From Roseateles sp. (GTDB lineage: Bacteria > Pseudomonadota > Gammaproteobacteria > Burkholderiales > Burkholderiaceae_C): a stretch of DNA of 64,000 nt. The notes below the pieces were generated by a model. The model had not been told where the DNA came from. It saw only the letters and a list, made by a program, of their open reading frames with translations, and made no database searches. This document shows positions 1 through 7,490 of this stretch, piece after piece (position 1 is the stretch's first letter; every line of letters starts with the position of its first letter). The stretch spans positions 186,001 through 250,000 of the forward strand of contig NZ_JAFAGT010000085.1 of NCBI RefSeq assembly GCF_019237615.1, in the 5' to 3' direction. A program made the position numbers and the translations under genes.

Positions 1-2
1 CC

Positions 3-422
3 GGGGACGCGCTGGACGGCGTCGTCGACGCGATGTGCATCGCCGTCGAGCTGGTCGCCTCGCGCTGGGAGGAGGGCCTTGCCGCGCCGGAGCTGCTGCG
101 CATGGCCGACTTCCAGAGCAACGCCGGCCTGCTGCTGGGGGCATGGCAGCCGTTCCGGGCGCTGGACTGGGCGCAGCTCGAATGGTGTCTCGCGCTGCCC
201 GGTCAGCCCGACATCGTGCGCCGCGGCGGCCATTCGCTGGCCGACCCGGCCGGCGTGCTGCACGCCTGGCTGCGCCACGCCACCCGGCAAGGCGCCACCG
301 TGAAGGCCGGCACCGTCGTCACGACAGGCGCCTGGGGCGGCCTGCACCCTTGCGCGGGCGAGGTCCGCGGCACGCTGGCCATCGAGGGGCTGGGCGAGTT
401 CAGCTTTTCAGCAGCGGCGTGA
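3..422 (+). CDS. 2-keto-4-pentenoate hydratase / fumarylacetoacetase-like protein (C-terminal part)
   Basis: Only the last 139 residues are in the window; the reading frame is open from base 3 and ends at TGA 420-422. The visible part resembles the C-terminal half of 2-keto-4-pentenoate hydratase-type enzymes, with the typical stretch VELVASRW, then ADFQSNAG, and a closing part (TGAWGGLHP, EVRG) where this family carries its last active-site strands. Such enzymes hydrate 2-hydroxydienoates in aromatic meta-cleavage pathways, but many paralogues have unknown substrates, so the substrate cannot be named. Its last 23 bases overlap the end of the convergent cold-shock/DUF1294 gene. Confidence 0.75.
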   Translation, partial: GDALDGVVDAMCIAVELVASRWEEGLAAPELLRMADFQSNAGLLLGAWQPFRALDWAQLEWCLALPGQPDIVRRGGHSLADPAGVLHAWLRHATRQGATVKAGTVVTTGAWGGLHPCAGEVRGTLAIEGLGEFSFSAAA

Positions 423-984
423 ACGCCGCGACAAAGACGGTGACGTTGACCGCCACGGTTGCCCAGTAGAGCCGCCGGAACGCCGGCTTCACGCTCTTGT
501 GGCGCAGCAGCCGCTGGGCCAGCAACGCTCCCGGCCAGCCGCAGGCCAGCGACAGCCCGTGCAGCGTCACCTCAGGAACGCGCCAGTCGCCGCGCATGGC
601 GGCGCGCTTGTCCAGTGCATAGGTGATGAAGGTGGCCAGGCTCATCGCCGAGTAGATGCCCCACAGCCAGTTGGGCAGGCCCCAGAGCAGATGGACGGCC
701 AGCACCAACCCGGCGAAGGCAGGGATCAGGAGCAGCACGCGGCCACCGTCGGGCCGCGCGATTGCCGGCGGTGTGGCCCGTGGCGCGAGGCTCTGCACGC
801 CTTGCGCGCGGCGCTTGCCCTGCGAGTCTTGGCCTTCGCGGTAACTCAACCGCTCGCCGACGAAGGGCCGGTGCGGCCGCAGCCCGAACGCCTTCGCGTG
901 GACGAAGATCCTGGCACCGCCGCCGTCGGGCGTGATGAAGCCATAGCCCTTGACCTCGTCCCATTGCGTCAGCGTGCCCCTCAC
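400..984 (-). CDS. Cold-shock domain / DUF1294 membrane protein
   Basis: A 194-residue protein with two parts. Residues 1-65 form a cold-shock domain (MRGTLTQWDEVKGYGFI followed by an FVHAKAF element, the usual nucleic-acid-binding RNP-type motifs). Residues 95-194 form a DUF1294 membrane domain with hydrophobic segments and the family's ALDKRAAMRGDWRVPE and GWPGALLAQRLLRHKS motifs. Fusions of this kind are widespread in proteobacteria; the role is unproven, with RNA or ssDNA binding at the membrane a reasonable guess. The start codon overlaps the stop of the upstream LysR gene as ATGA (981-984), so the two are probably translationally coupled. Confidence 0.88.
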   Translation of the reverse strand: MRGTLTQWDEVKGYGFITPDGGGARIFVHAKAFGLRPHRPFVGERLSYREGQDSQGKRRAQGVQSLAPRATPPAIARPDGGRVLLLIPAFAGLVLAVHLLWGLPNWLWGIYSAMSLATFITYALDKRAAMRGDWRVPEVTLHGLSLACGWPGALLAQRLLRHKSVKPAFRRLYWATVAVNVTVFVAAFTPLLKS

Positions 985-1856
985 CCCGGTGCTCCCAGAT
1001 GGGCTTTCAGCGCCGCGATCGCATGGCGCACCTTGGCGGGCTGGGCGTCGCGTTGCGGCGTCATGGCCCAGATGGGCAGGTCGGGCAGCACCAGCGTGGT
1101 GGCCAGGCGCAGCAGCCGGCCGGCGGCCACGGCTTCGGCCACGTCCTCGTCGCCCAGCGCCGCCAGGCCCAGGCCGGCCTCGCAGAGCTGCTGCAAGGTC
1201 AGCTGGTTGTTGCTGGTGTGGCGCGGCTTCACGCTCAGCTCACTGCCGGGAAGGCGGCGCGCATGGTCCGTGCCGTCCTGCAGCATCAGCCAGTCGCCCT
1301 CGCGCAGGGCGTCGGTGGTAGCGGGCACGCCGCGCTGTGCGAGGTAGGCCGGCGCCGCGTAGAGGCTGGTGTGCACGGCGCCGATGCGCTGGGCCACCCA
1401 CTGGCTGTCGGGCAGCCGGCCGAAACGGATGGCGAGGTCGATGCGGTGCGCCACCAGGTCGGTGAAACCGTCCTCCACCTGCAGGTGCAGCCGCAGCCCC
1501 GGGTGAGCCGCCAGCAACGGCGCCAGCGCCGGGCCGATGTGCCGGCCGAAGCCCATCGTCATCGCGATGCGCAGCTCGCCCTCGGGCGCATCGCGCAGCT
1601 GCAGCAACTGGGCCTGCGCGGCCTCGGCCGCGGCCACCATGGCCGCGCAGCCGGCGTGAAAGCGTTCGCCGGCCGGCGTCAGGCTGAGCTTGCGCGTCGA
1701 GCGATGCAGCAGCGTGACGCCCATGTCCTTCTCCAGCGCCCTCACCTGCTGGCTAACGGCCGAGGTGCTGGTGCGCAGTTGCCGGGCAGCGGCGGCGAAG
1801 CTGCCATGCCGCACCACGGCGGCCAGAACGGCCATGCGTTTGAGCTGGTCGAGCAT
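981..1856 (-). CDS. LysR family transcriptional regulator
   Basis: 291 residues, the usual LysR length. The N-terminal winged helix-turn-helix is clear (AVVRHGSFAAAARQLRTSTS, then SQQVRALEKDMGVTLLHRSTR), followed by a periplasmic-binding-protein-like effector domain. It is divergent from the NAD(P)-binding gene at 1953, separated by 96 bp holding an inverted repeat, the classic arrangement for a LysR regulator controlling its neighbour. The co-inducer cannot be told from the sequence. Downstream it is coupled to the cold-shock/DUF1294 gene. Confidence 0.93.
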   Translation of the reverse strand: MLDQLKRMAVLAAVVRHGSFAAAARQLRTSTSAVSQQVRALEKDMGVTLLHRSTRKLSLTPAGERFHAGCAAMVAAAEAAQAQLLQLRDAPEGELRIAMTMGFGRHIGPALAPLLAAHPGLRLHLQVEDGFTDLVAHRIDLAIRFGRLPDSQWVAQRIGAVHTSLYAAPAYLAQRGVPATTDALREGDWLMLQDGTDHARRLPGSELSVKPRHTSNNQLTLQQLCEAGLGLAALGDEDVAEAVAAGRLLRLATTLVLPDLPIWAMTPQRDAQPAKVRHAIAALKAHLGAPG

Positions 1857-1902
1857 GAAGTTTTTCTAAACAGTCTGCGCGGCGTATGCCGGCTTATCGC
1901 GG

Positions 1903-1923
1903 CATTGTGAAGTCGAAACAATG
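1903..1923. promoter_or_regulatory. Candidate LysR operator in the divergent promoter
   Basis: A 6-bp inverted repeat, CATTGT-N9-ACAATG, lies between the divergent LysR and NAD(P)-binding genes. Its spacing and dyad symmetry suit a LysR-type (T-N11-A class) binding site. Assignment to this regulator rests on position only. Confidence 0.5.
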
Positions 1924-1952
1924 TCCTCATCACAAACCCGTTGGAGCATTCC

Positions 1953-2594
1953 ATGAACATCGCCCTGATCGGCGCCACCGGCTTCGTCGGCGCCGCCCTG
2001 CTGGAAGAACTGCTGAGCCGCGGCCACCAGGTGCGCGCGCTGCAGCGTGACACGGCCAAGCTCGCCGCCCGCCCCGGCCTGGAAGTGCACGCGGTGGACG
2101 TGCTCAGCGGTGGTGACCTGGCTGCGGAACTGCACGGCATGGACGCCGTCGTCAGCGCCTTCAACGCCGGCTGGGGCAATCCCAATCTCTACGACGACTT
2201 TCTGCGCGGCAGCGATGCCATCGCCAACGCGGCACGCCAGGCCGGCACCCGGCTGATCGCGGTGGGCGGCGCCGGCAGCCTGTTCATCGCGCCGGGCCAG
2301 CAGTTGGTGGACTCGCCGGCCTTCCCGGCCGAGTGGAAGTCGGGCGCCCTGGCAGCCCGGGAGATGCTGACCCGCCTGCGCGCCGACCGGACCACGCTGG
2401 ACTGGACCCTGGTGTCGCCCGCCATGCACCTGGAGCCAGGCCCGCGCACGGGTCAGTTCCGCATCGGCGGCGAGGCGCCGGTGTTTGACGCCCAGGGCGA
2501 GAGCCGCATCAGCGTGGCCGACCTGGCCGCCGCCATCGTCGACGAGCTGGAGGCGCCGCAGCACCGTCGCGCCCGCTTCACCGCGGGCTACTGA
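1953..2594 (+). CDS. NAD(P)H-binding oxidoreductase (NmrA/SDR-a type)
   Basis: 213 residues. The N-terminal Rossmann motif GATGFVG (residues 7-13) and the overall pattern match the small atypical SDR/NmrA-like family (YwnB-type), which binds NAD(P)H and whose substrates are mostly unknown. The ATG at 1953 is chosen over an in-frame TTG at 1941 because the GGAG at 1943-1946 is well placed for it and the protein then starts directly at the nucleotide-binding strand (MNIALIGATG). It is divergent from the LysR gene and probably its target. Its 3' end overlaps the convergent GNAT gene by 7 bp. Confidence 0.87.
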   Translation: MNIALIGATGFVGAALLEELLSRGHQVRALQRDTAKLAARPGLEVHAVDVLSGGDLAAELHGMDAVVSAFNAGWGNPNLYDDFLRGSDAIANAARQAGTRLIAVGGAGSLFIAPGQQLVDSPAFPAEWKSGALAAREMLTRLRADRTTLDWTLVSPAMHLEPGPRTGQFRIGGEAPVFDAQGESRISVADLAAAIVDELEAPQHRRARFTAGY

Positions 2595-3100
2595 TCGCGC
2601 ACCAGAAAGCGGGCCTCGGCGCCAAAGCTTGCGAGCTTGGCGCTCAGGCCCGCCGGTAGCCCGGCCGGCTCGGCAAAGCCCTGGCGCTGCCAGTAGGGCA
2701 CCGAGCCCTGCACGGCCACCAGGCCCAGGCGTGCCAGGCCCAGCGCCCGCGCACGCTCGGACAGGCGCGCCAGCAGCCGCGCCGCCAACCCCAGCGAGCG
2801 CGCCTGCGGCGCCACGGCCATGTCGTGCAGGTAGAGCAGCGTCGGCGATGCCGGCCGCTCGCAGTGCGGCGCGTCCAGCGCCGGCAGGGTCGCCTCGCAG
2901 ACCGGCAGGCTGACGGCATAGGCCAGCGGCCCGCTGGCGTCGCAGGCCATCCAGCAGCATTCCAGCCCCTCGGTGGCGACCAGCTTGGCCGCGAACGCTT
3001 CGCGACGCTCCAAAAAGTCGACGCCGTAGCAGCGCTGTTGCAGCGCCAGTACGGCGTCGAGATCGGCTGGAGTCATCGCGTGGAGTTCCACGCGATCCAT
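2588..3100 (-). CDS. GNAT family N-acetyltransferase
   Basis: About 170 residues. The acetyl-CoA-binding motif A is recognisable in the AVAPQARSLGLAARLL region, followed by the YWQRQGF element near the C-terminus that is common in this family. The substrate cannot be predicted. The ATG at 3100 is taken; an in-frame TTG at 3106 would add two residues and sit directly against the helicase stop codon (3107-3109), so the gene is almost certainly co-transcribed with the helicase. Confidence 0.87.
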   Translation of the reverse strand: MDRVELHAMTPADLDAVLALQQRCYGVDFLERREAFAAKLVATEGLECCWMACDASGPLAYAVSLPVCEATLPALDAPHCERPASPTLLYLHDMAVAPQARSLGLAARLLARLSERARALGLARLGLVAVQGSVPYWQRQGFAEPAGLPAGLSAKLASFGAEARFLVRDQ

Positions 3101-3106
3101 GCTCAA

Positions 3107-4792
3107 TTAACGGCCGAAGCCGCCCTTGCGCGGGCCACCCGGGCCGCGGCGCTCGCCGCCGAACGAAGGACGGTCACCGCCAAAGCTGGGCTTGCCGCCG
3201 CCGTGGAAAGGGCGGTCGCCGCGCGGCTGGAAACCCCGGTCGTCACGGGGTGCGAAGCCGCGATCGTCGCGCGGCTGGAATCCGCGCTCCTCGCGGGGCG
3301 CAAAACCGCGGCTGTCCGGGCGCGGCTGGAAACCGCGGCCTTCGCCACGCGGCGCGAAGCCACGGTCGTCGCGGTTCTGGAAGCCGCGCGGCTCGCCGCC
3401 CTGGTTGTCGAGGGGGCGGTTGTCGCCGAAGCGGCGCTCTTCCCAACGGCCGCCGCCAGGGTGGGCGCCATGGCCGAAGGGCTTGCCGCCGCCATGGTGC
3501 GGGCGGCCGCCGTGGCCGTTGTCATCGCGGCGGAAGCTCTTGTTGCCAAAGCCCGGACGGCCGCCGAAGCGGTCGCCGCGGTCGAAGCCCTGGCCGGCGG
3601 GGCGCGGCGGGAAGATGCGCGGCTCCTGCGTCTTGGGCTCCAGGCCGGCGATCTGGCTCACCGGAATCGTCTGCGTCGTGAACTGCTGGATGCGGCGGAT
3701 CATGCTGACGTCGTCGCGCAGGCCCAGCGTGATCGCCAGGCCCGAGCGGCCGGCGCGGCCCGTGCGGCCGATGCGGTGCACATAGTCCTCGGCTTTCATC
3801 GGCAGGCCGTAGTTGATGACGTGGCTGATGGTGGGCACGTCGATGCCGCGGGCGGCCACGTCGGTAGCCACCAGCACGCGCAGGTCGCCGCGACGCAGGC
3901 CCATCAGCACGCGATTGCGCTTGCCCTGCGGCATGGCGCCGTGCAGCGGGGCGCAGGCGTGGCCGATCTCGGCCAGGCGCTCGGCCAGCCAGTCGGCGTC
4001 GCGTTGCGTGCTGGTGAAGACGACGGCCTGCTCCAGCTCCGGCGTGGCCAAGATGGCTTCCAGCAGTTGGTCCTTGTGATGCGGGTTGTCGGCCCAGTGC
4101 AGGCGCTGCTCGATGTTCTCGTGCGTGTCGGTGTGCGACGCGACCTCGATGCGCTGCGGGTCCTTCAGCAACTGCTGCGCCAGGCGGCCGACGTGGCCGG
4201 CGAAGGTGGCGCTGAACATCACGGTCTGCTTGGTGTCCGGCGTGTGGCTGGTCACGACGTTGATGTCGTCGATGAAGCCCATGTCCAGCATGCGGTCGGC
4301 CTCGTCCAGCACCAGCATCTCGACATTGCTCAGCACGCACTTGCCGCTGGCCAGGTGGTCCAGGAGGCGGCCGGGCGTGGCGATCAGGATGTCCAGCGGG
4401 CCGGTCAGCTGGCGGATCTGCAGCGGGTAGGGCATGCCGCCCAGCACCGTCGCGACCTTCAGGCCGGGGATGTGACGGCCGTAGGTCTGAGCGGCCTTGC
4501 TGACCTGCATGGCCAGTTCACGCGTGGGTGCCAGCACCAGCGCGCGCGGGCCGTAGATGACGCCCTTCTCGCGGCGCTTGGTGTTGTCGCCGCGGGCGGC
4601 GAGGATCTTCTCCAGCGCGGGCAGGATGAAGGCGGCCGTCTTGCCGGAGCCGGTGCGCGACGAGACCATCAGGTCCTTGTTCGCTATTGCCGCCGGGATG
4701 GCCTGCGCCTGCACGTCGGTGGCGTTCTCGTAGCCGGCGTCCTTGACGGCTTGCAGCACGGTGGGGCTCAGGCCCAGGGTCTCGAAACTCAT
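3107..4792 (-). CDS. DEAD-box ATP-dependent RNA helicase with RGF-rich tail
   Basis: 561 residues. All helicase motifs are present in order: the Q-motif (SFETLGLSPTVL), Walker A SSRTGSGKT, PTRELA, DEAD with LDEADRMLDMGF, SAT, RGIDVP and HRIGRTGRAG. The core ends near residue 390 and is followed by about 170 residues of low-complexity Gly/Arg/Phe/Pro sequence with RGF(Q/A)PR repeats, a tail type that binds RNA and favours condensates. The family (RhlE/DeaD-like) unwinds structured RNA in ribosome assembly and mRNA decay, often in the cold. The gene has its own promoter and an unusually long leader; the GNAT gene follows directly. Confidence 0.95.
   Translation of the reverse strand: MSFETLGLSPTVLQAVKDAGYENATDVQAQAIPAAIANKDLMVSSRTGSGKTAAFILPALEKILAARGDNTKRREKGVIYGPRALVLAPTRELAMQVSKAAQTYGRHIPGLKVATVLGGMPYPLQIRQLTGPLDILIATPGRLLDHLASGKCVLSNVEMLVLDEADRMLDMGFIDDINVVTSHTPDTKQTVMFSATFAGHVGRLAQQLLKDPQRIEVASHTDTHENIEQRLHWADNPHHKDQLLEAILATPELEQAVVFTSTQRDADWLAERLAEIGHACAPLHGAMPQGKRNRVLMGLRRGDLRVLVATDVAARGIDVPTISHVINYGLPMKAEDYVHRIGRTGRAGRSGLAITLGLRDDVSMIRRIQQFTTQTIPVSQIAGLEPKTQEPRIFPPRPAGQGFDRGDRFGGRPGFGNKSFRRDDNGHGGRPHHGGGKPFGHGAHPGGGRWEERRFGDNRPLDNQGGEPRGFQNRDDRGFAPRGEGRGFQPRPDSRGFAPREERGFQPRDDRGFAPRDDRGFQPRGDRPFHGGGKPSFGGDRPSFGGERRGPGGPRKGGFGR
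3206..3385 (-). repeat. Seven-unit RGF(Q/A)PR repeat in the helicase tail
   Basis: Sixty codons encode about seven imperfect units of 8-9 residues with the pattern R-G-F-(Q/A)-P-R plus two or three charged residues (DD, EE, GEG, PDS). Alternate units carry Q or A at position 4, suggesting growth by duplication of a two-unit block. The DNA repeats are recognisable on the + strand as recurring GCGGCTGGAA and GGCGCGAAGCC-like blocks, so copy number could vary between strains. Confidence 0.8.
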
Positions 4793-5068
4793 CGTTCGTT
4801 CTTTCGTTCAGGGTCACGCCGCGCAGGCAAACGCGCAGCGCCGAGGGGCATGGTCAAGCCCTTCGGATTCATCAAGTCGCTGGGAGATCGATAGCTCGCG
4901 TCGTGCGGCTCGGGCCAGTACTTCAGCCCGGGTGCGGCGCGGGGAACAGTCAGTCAAAGCGACGGCTTCATCGCCGCCGACCGATCCGTGTTCGGAGTTC
5001 GATACGAATGATCGAACGAGGTCAGAGGAGACGTGGAACTCCTGGAGCGGACTCCAGGCGAAGTAGCG
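4793..5068 (-). promoter_or_regulatory. Long 5' leader of the RNA helicase gene
   Basis: About 270 bases separate the predicted transcription start (near 5062) from the helicase start codon, with no gene in between. Right at its 5' end is a perfect hairpin, CCTGGAG-CGGA-CTCCAGG (5041-5058). No strong Shine-Dalgarno sequence precedes the ATG. Long structured leaders are known for cold-regulated helicase and CspA-type mRNAs, so post-transcriptional or autoregulation is plausible but inferred. Confidence 0.5.
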
Positions 5069-5097
5069 ACTTTAGCACGGGTCAGGGTTTTTACCAA
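5069..5097 (-). promoter_or_regulatory. Sigma-70 promoter of the RNA helicase gene
   Basis: On the minus strand TTGGTA (5097-5092), a 17-bp spacer and TAAAGT (5074-5069) form a good housekeeping promoter, pointing at the helicase leader. The predicted start of transcription is about 5062. Confidence 0.6.
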
Positions 5098-5120
5098 ACA
5101 CCAAGGAACCGCGAGGTCTC

Positions 5121-6782
5121 TCAGGCCAGGTGCGCCGGCAACCAGCCGCGCAGGCTGTTGAAGAAGGCCAGGCCATCGGCCCGTGCCAGGTCGTCGCGCG
5201 TCAGTCGCGCTTCGCGGATTCGCCCCTGGGCCAGCAACTCGGCGCGCAGCACGCCAGGCAGCAGGCCGGCGTCCAGTGGCGGCGTCAACCACTCGCCGGC
5301 CAGCCGCACGGCGAGGTTGCCGAAGCTGCATTCGGTCAGCTCGCCGGCCTCGTTCCAGAGGATGACGTCAAAGGCGTCGGCTTGCTTGGCGAAGCCGGCA
5401 TAGGCCTCGCGCCGCGTCGTTTTGTGGGCCAGGAACTCGGCCCCCGGGCCGCACGTGGCGATGGGGCGGTCCGCCAGCGCAAGCCGCACGGGCTGGGGCA
5501 TGGGGGCGAAAGCGGCCAGCGTGTGGGCAAAGCGGCCTTCGGCATCGCTGGTCAGGCGCAGCCGCCAGCTGCCTTCGGGATGGGCTTGCGCAACCGCCTT
5601 CAGGTAGCTGCGCGCCTCGACCGCAGAAAAACGCAGCCCGAAATGCCGCGCCGTGCGCTGCATGCGGGCCAGGTGGGCCTCGCCGCGCAAGGCTACGCCG
5701 GCCTCCAGCCGCAGCGTCTCCAACGCCTCGACGGGTGCCTCGGCACGCGCCAGGAAGCGCGACTTGGCGCGCCACTCGGCGATCTCGGCGGCGGGCTCGC
5801 TGTCCAGCGTGATGGCGCTGCCCAGGCCGCAGGCGAGCTCGTCGCGGTGGAACTCGACGGTGCGTATGGGCACGTTGAAGGTCGCGACGCCGCCAGGCTG
5901 GATCAGCCCCAGCGCACCGCAATACCAGCCGCGCGCCGCGGGCTCCAGCTCGCGGATGACCTGCATAGCGCGGATCTTGGGCGCACCGGTGACCGAGCCG
6001 CAAGGAAACAGCGCCGCGAACGCGTCGGCCAGCGTCAGCCCCGCGCGGCTGACGGCGGTGACCGTGGACGTCATCTGCCAGACCGTTGGCAACGCATGCA
6101 GCTCGAACAACCGCGGCACCCGCACCGTGCCGAGCTGGGCCACGCGGCCCAGGTCGTTGCGCAGCAGGTCGACGATCATCAGGTTCTCGGCGCGCTCCTT
6201 CTCGCTGGTGCGCAGGTGCTGCTGGGCGGCCTCGTCGTCGCCGCGGTCGCGGCCACGCGGCGCGGTGCCCTTCATGGGCTGGGCGGCCAGCAGCCAGCTC
6301 GACTTGGCGCCCGGCACGGGGCGCCAGTCGAAGAACAGTTCCGGCGACACGCTGGCCGCGCCAGCCTCGCGCAGGAACAGGCTGAAGCCACCGGGCTGGC
6401 TGGCGTGCAATGCCAGGAACAGCTGCTCGGGGTCCAGCCCGCCGGCCGCCGCGCGCAGCCGCGTCGTCAGGTTGACCTGATAGCAATCACCGGCGCGGAT
6501 GTAGTCGCGGATGCGCTCGATGGCCGCCGTTGCGTCGGGCGCGTCATCACGCCAGCCGAGGAAGCCGCTGTAGGCAGTCGGCGAACCGGGCCAGGGCTCG
6601 GGCGGCTGGTCGTAGATGGCGAACTCGACCAGCGGCGCCGTGGCCGCATGCGCCTTCAGCGCCGCATCGAAGGCCGGCGCCGCCTCGTAGCGCAGGCCAC
6701 CCAACACCCAGGCGCCCGCGCGCGCCGCGGCCTCGGCCTCGGCAATGACGGCGCGGACGTCTTCCAGCCGCGTCGCGCGCAA
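5121..6782 (-). CDS. pabB: Aminodeoxychorismate synthase component I fused to 4-amino-4-deoxychorismate lyase
   Basis: At least 553 residues with two enzymes in one chain for p-aminobenzoate (folate) synthesis. The N-terminal part is the chorismate-binding PabB domain (motifs GDCYQVNLT, MKGTAPRGRD, EKERAENLMIVDLLRNDLGR and GSVTGAPK). The last 200 residues are a class IV aminotransferase-fold PabC domain, with HKTTRR probably carrying the PLP lysine and ILWNEAGELTECSFGN typical of the family. The first ATG/GTG/TTG in frame is the TTG at 6782, yet clearly protein-like sequence (LLHAAFDFPRHPLS...) continues upstream to about 6878, where only CTG codons are available. The true start is therefore uncertain. 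Confidence 0.93.
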   Translation of the reverse strand: MRATRLEDVRAVIAEAEAAARAGAWVLGGLRYEAAPAFDAALKAHAATAPLVEFAIYDQPPEPWPGSPTAYSGFLGWRDDAPDATAAIERIRDYIRAGDCYQVNLTTRLRAAAGGLDPEQLFLALHASQPGGFSLFLREAGAASVSPELFFDWRPVPGAKSSWLLAAQPMKGTAPRGRDRGDDEAAQQHLRTSEKERAENLMIVDLLRNDLGRVAQLGTVRVPRLFELHALPTVWQMTSTVTAVSRAGLTLADAFAALFPCGSVTGAPKIRAMQVIRELEPAARGWYCGALGLIQPGGVATFNVPIRTVEFHRDELACGLGSAITLDSEPAAEIAEWRAKSRFLARAEAPVEALETLRLEAGVALRGEAHLARMQRTARHFGLRFSAVEARSYLKAVAQAHPEGSWRLRLTSDAEGRFAHTLAAFAPMPQPVRLALADRPIATCGPGAEFLAHKTTRREAYAGFAKQADAFDVILWNEAGELTECSFGNLAVRLAGEWLTPPLDAGLLPGVLRAELLAQGRIREARLTRDDLARADGLAFFNSLRGWLPAHLA

Positions 6783-6879
6783 CCAGCGCGCGGGCGGGAC
6801 CGGCCAGCAGCCACGCAGCCGCTCGCCGTCCTCGCGGGACAGCGGATGACGGGGGAAGTCGAAGGCGGCGTGCAGCAGA

Positions 6880-7452
6880 TCAGGCCAGGTTCAGGAAGTG
6901 GGTGCGGTAGTGCACCAGCTCGTCGATGGACTCGTGGATGTCCGCCAGCGCGGTGTGTGCCTGGGCTTTCTTGAAGCCTTCCAGCGCGGCCGGCTTCCAG
7001 CGCTTGGCCAGTTCCTTGAGCGTGGACACGTCAAGGTTGCGGTAGTGGAAGAAGTCCTCCAGCTCCGGCATGTAGTTGGCGAGGAAACGGCGGTCCTGGC
7101 AGATGCTGTTGCCGCACATGGGGCTCTTGCCCTTGGGCACGTACTGCTTGAGGAAGGCGATGGTCTGGGCGGCGGCATCGGCCTCGGAGACGGCGGAGGC
7201 CTTCACGCGGTCGATGAGGCCGCTCCTGCCATGCGTACCCTTGTTCCAGGCGTCCATCGCGTCCAGCGTCGCGTCGCTCTGGTGGATGGCGAAGACGGGG
7301 CCTTCGACGCGCTTCTCCAGCAGGGGGTCGGTGACGACGACCGCGATCTCGATGATGCGGTCCTTGTCGGGGTAGAGCCCCGTCATTTCGAGGTCGATCC
7401 AGATCAGATTGCTGTCGCTGATGGCGAGGGTGTCGGTCATGGTGAGGCTCAT
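6880..7452 (-). CDS. orn: Oligoribonuclease
   Basis: 190 residues, a full-length Orn. It degrades 2-5-nt RNA and pGpG, ending mRNA decay and c-di-GMP breakdown. The DEDDh exonuclease signature is complete: WIDLEMTGL (D, E), then [18 protein letters not shown], and [14 protein letters not shown] (H, D) near the C-terminus. The ATG at 7452 is used; an internal ATG at 7440 (MTDTLAIS) is an alternative, and neither has a strong ribosome-binding site. Its stop lies two bases from the plausible CTG start region of pabB, so the two may form an operon. Confidence 0.96.
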   Translation of the reverse strand: MSLTMTDTLAISDSNLIWIDLEMTGLYPDKDRIIEIAVVVTDPLLEKRVEGPVFAIHQSDATLDAMDAWNKGTHGRSGLIDRVKASAVSEADAAAQTIAFLKQYVPKGKSPMCGNSICQDRRFLANYMPELEDFFHYRNLDVSTLKELAKRWKPAALEGFKKAQAHTALADIHESIDELVHYRTHFLNLA

Positions 7453-7478
7453 TCTGAAGAGGGCGAATTCTCGCAGCC

Positions 7479-7484
7479 TAAAAT
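7479..7484 (+). promoter_or_regulatory. -10 element just upstream of the M48 protease start
   Basis: TAAAAT ends 6 bp before the ATG at 7491, so transcription would begin at or next to the start codon, giving a leaderless or nearly leaderless message. No Shine-Dalgarno sequence is seen. The -35 region is not convincing. Confidence 0.35.
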
Positions 7485-7490
7485 TTGCCC

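Noticed and set aside
3206-3385. Repetitive block that could suggest a CRISPR-like or tandem repeat array
   Set aside because: The repeats are in frame within the helicase gene, have no spacers and encode a low-complexity protein tail.
2825-4894. Very long open frame on the + strand opposite the helicase gene
   Set aside because: Ala/Gly/Arg-rich antisense shadow caused by high GC at third codon positions; the minus strand encodes a complete helicase with all motifs.
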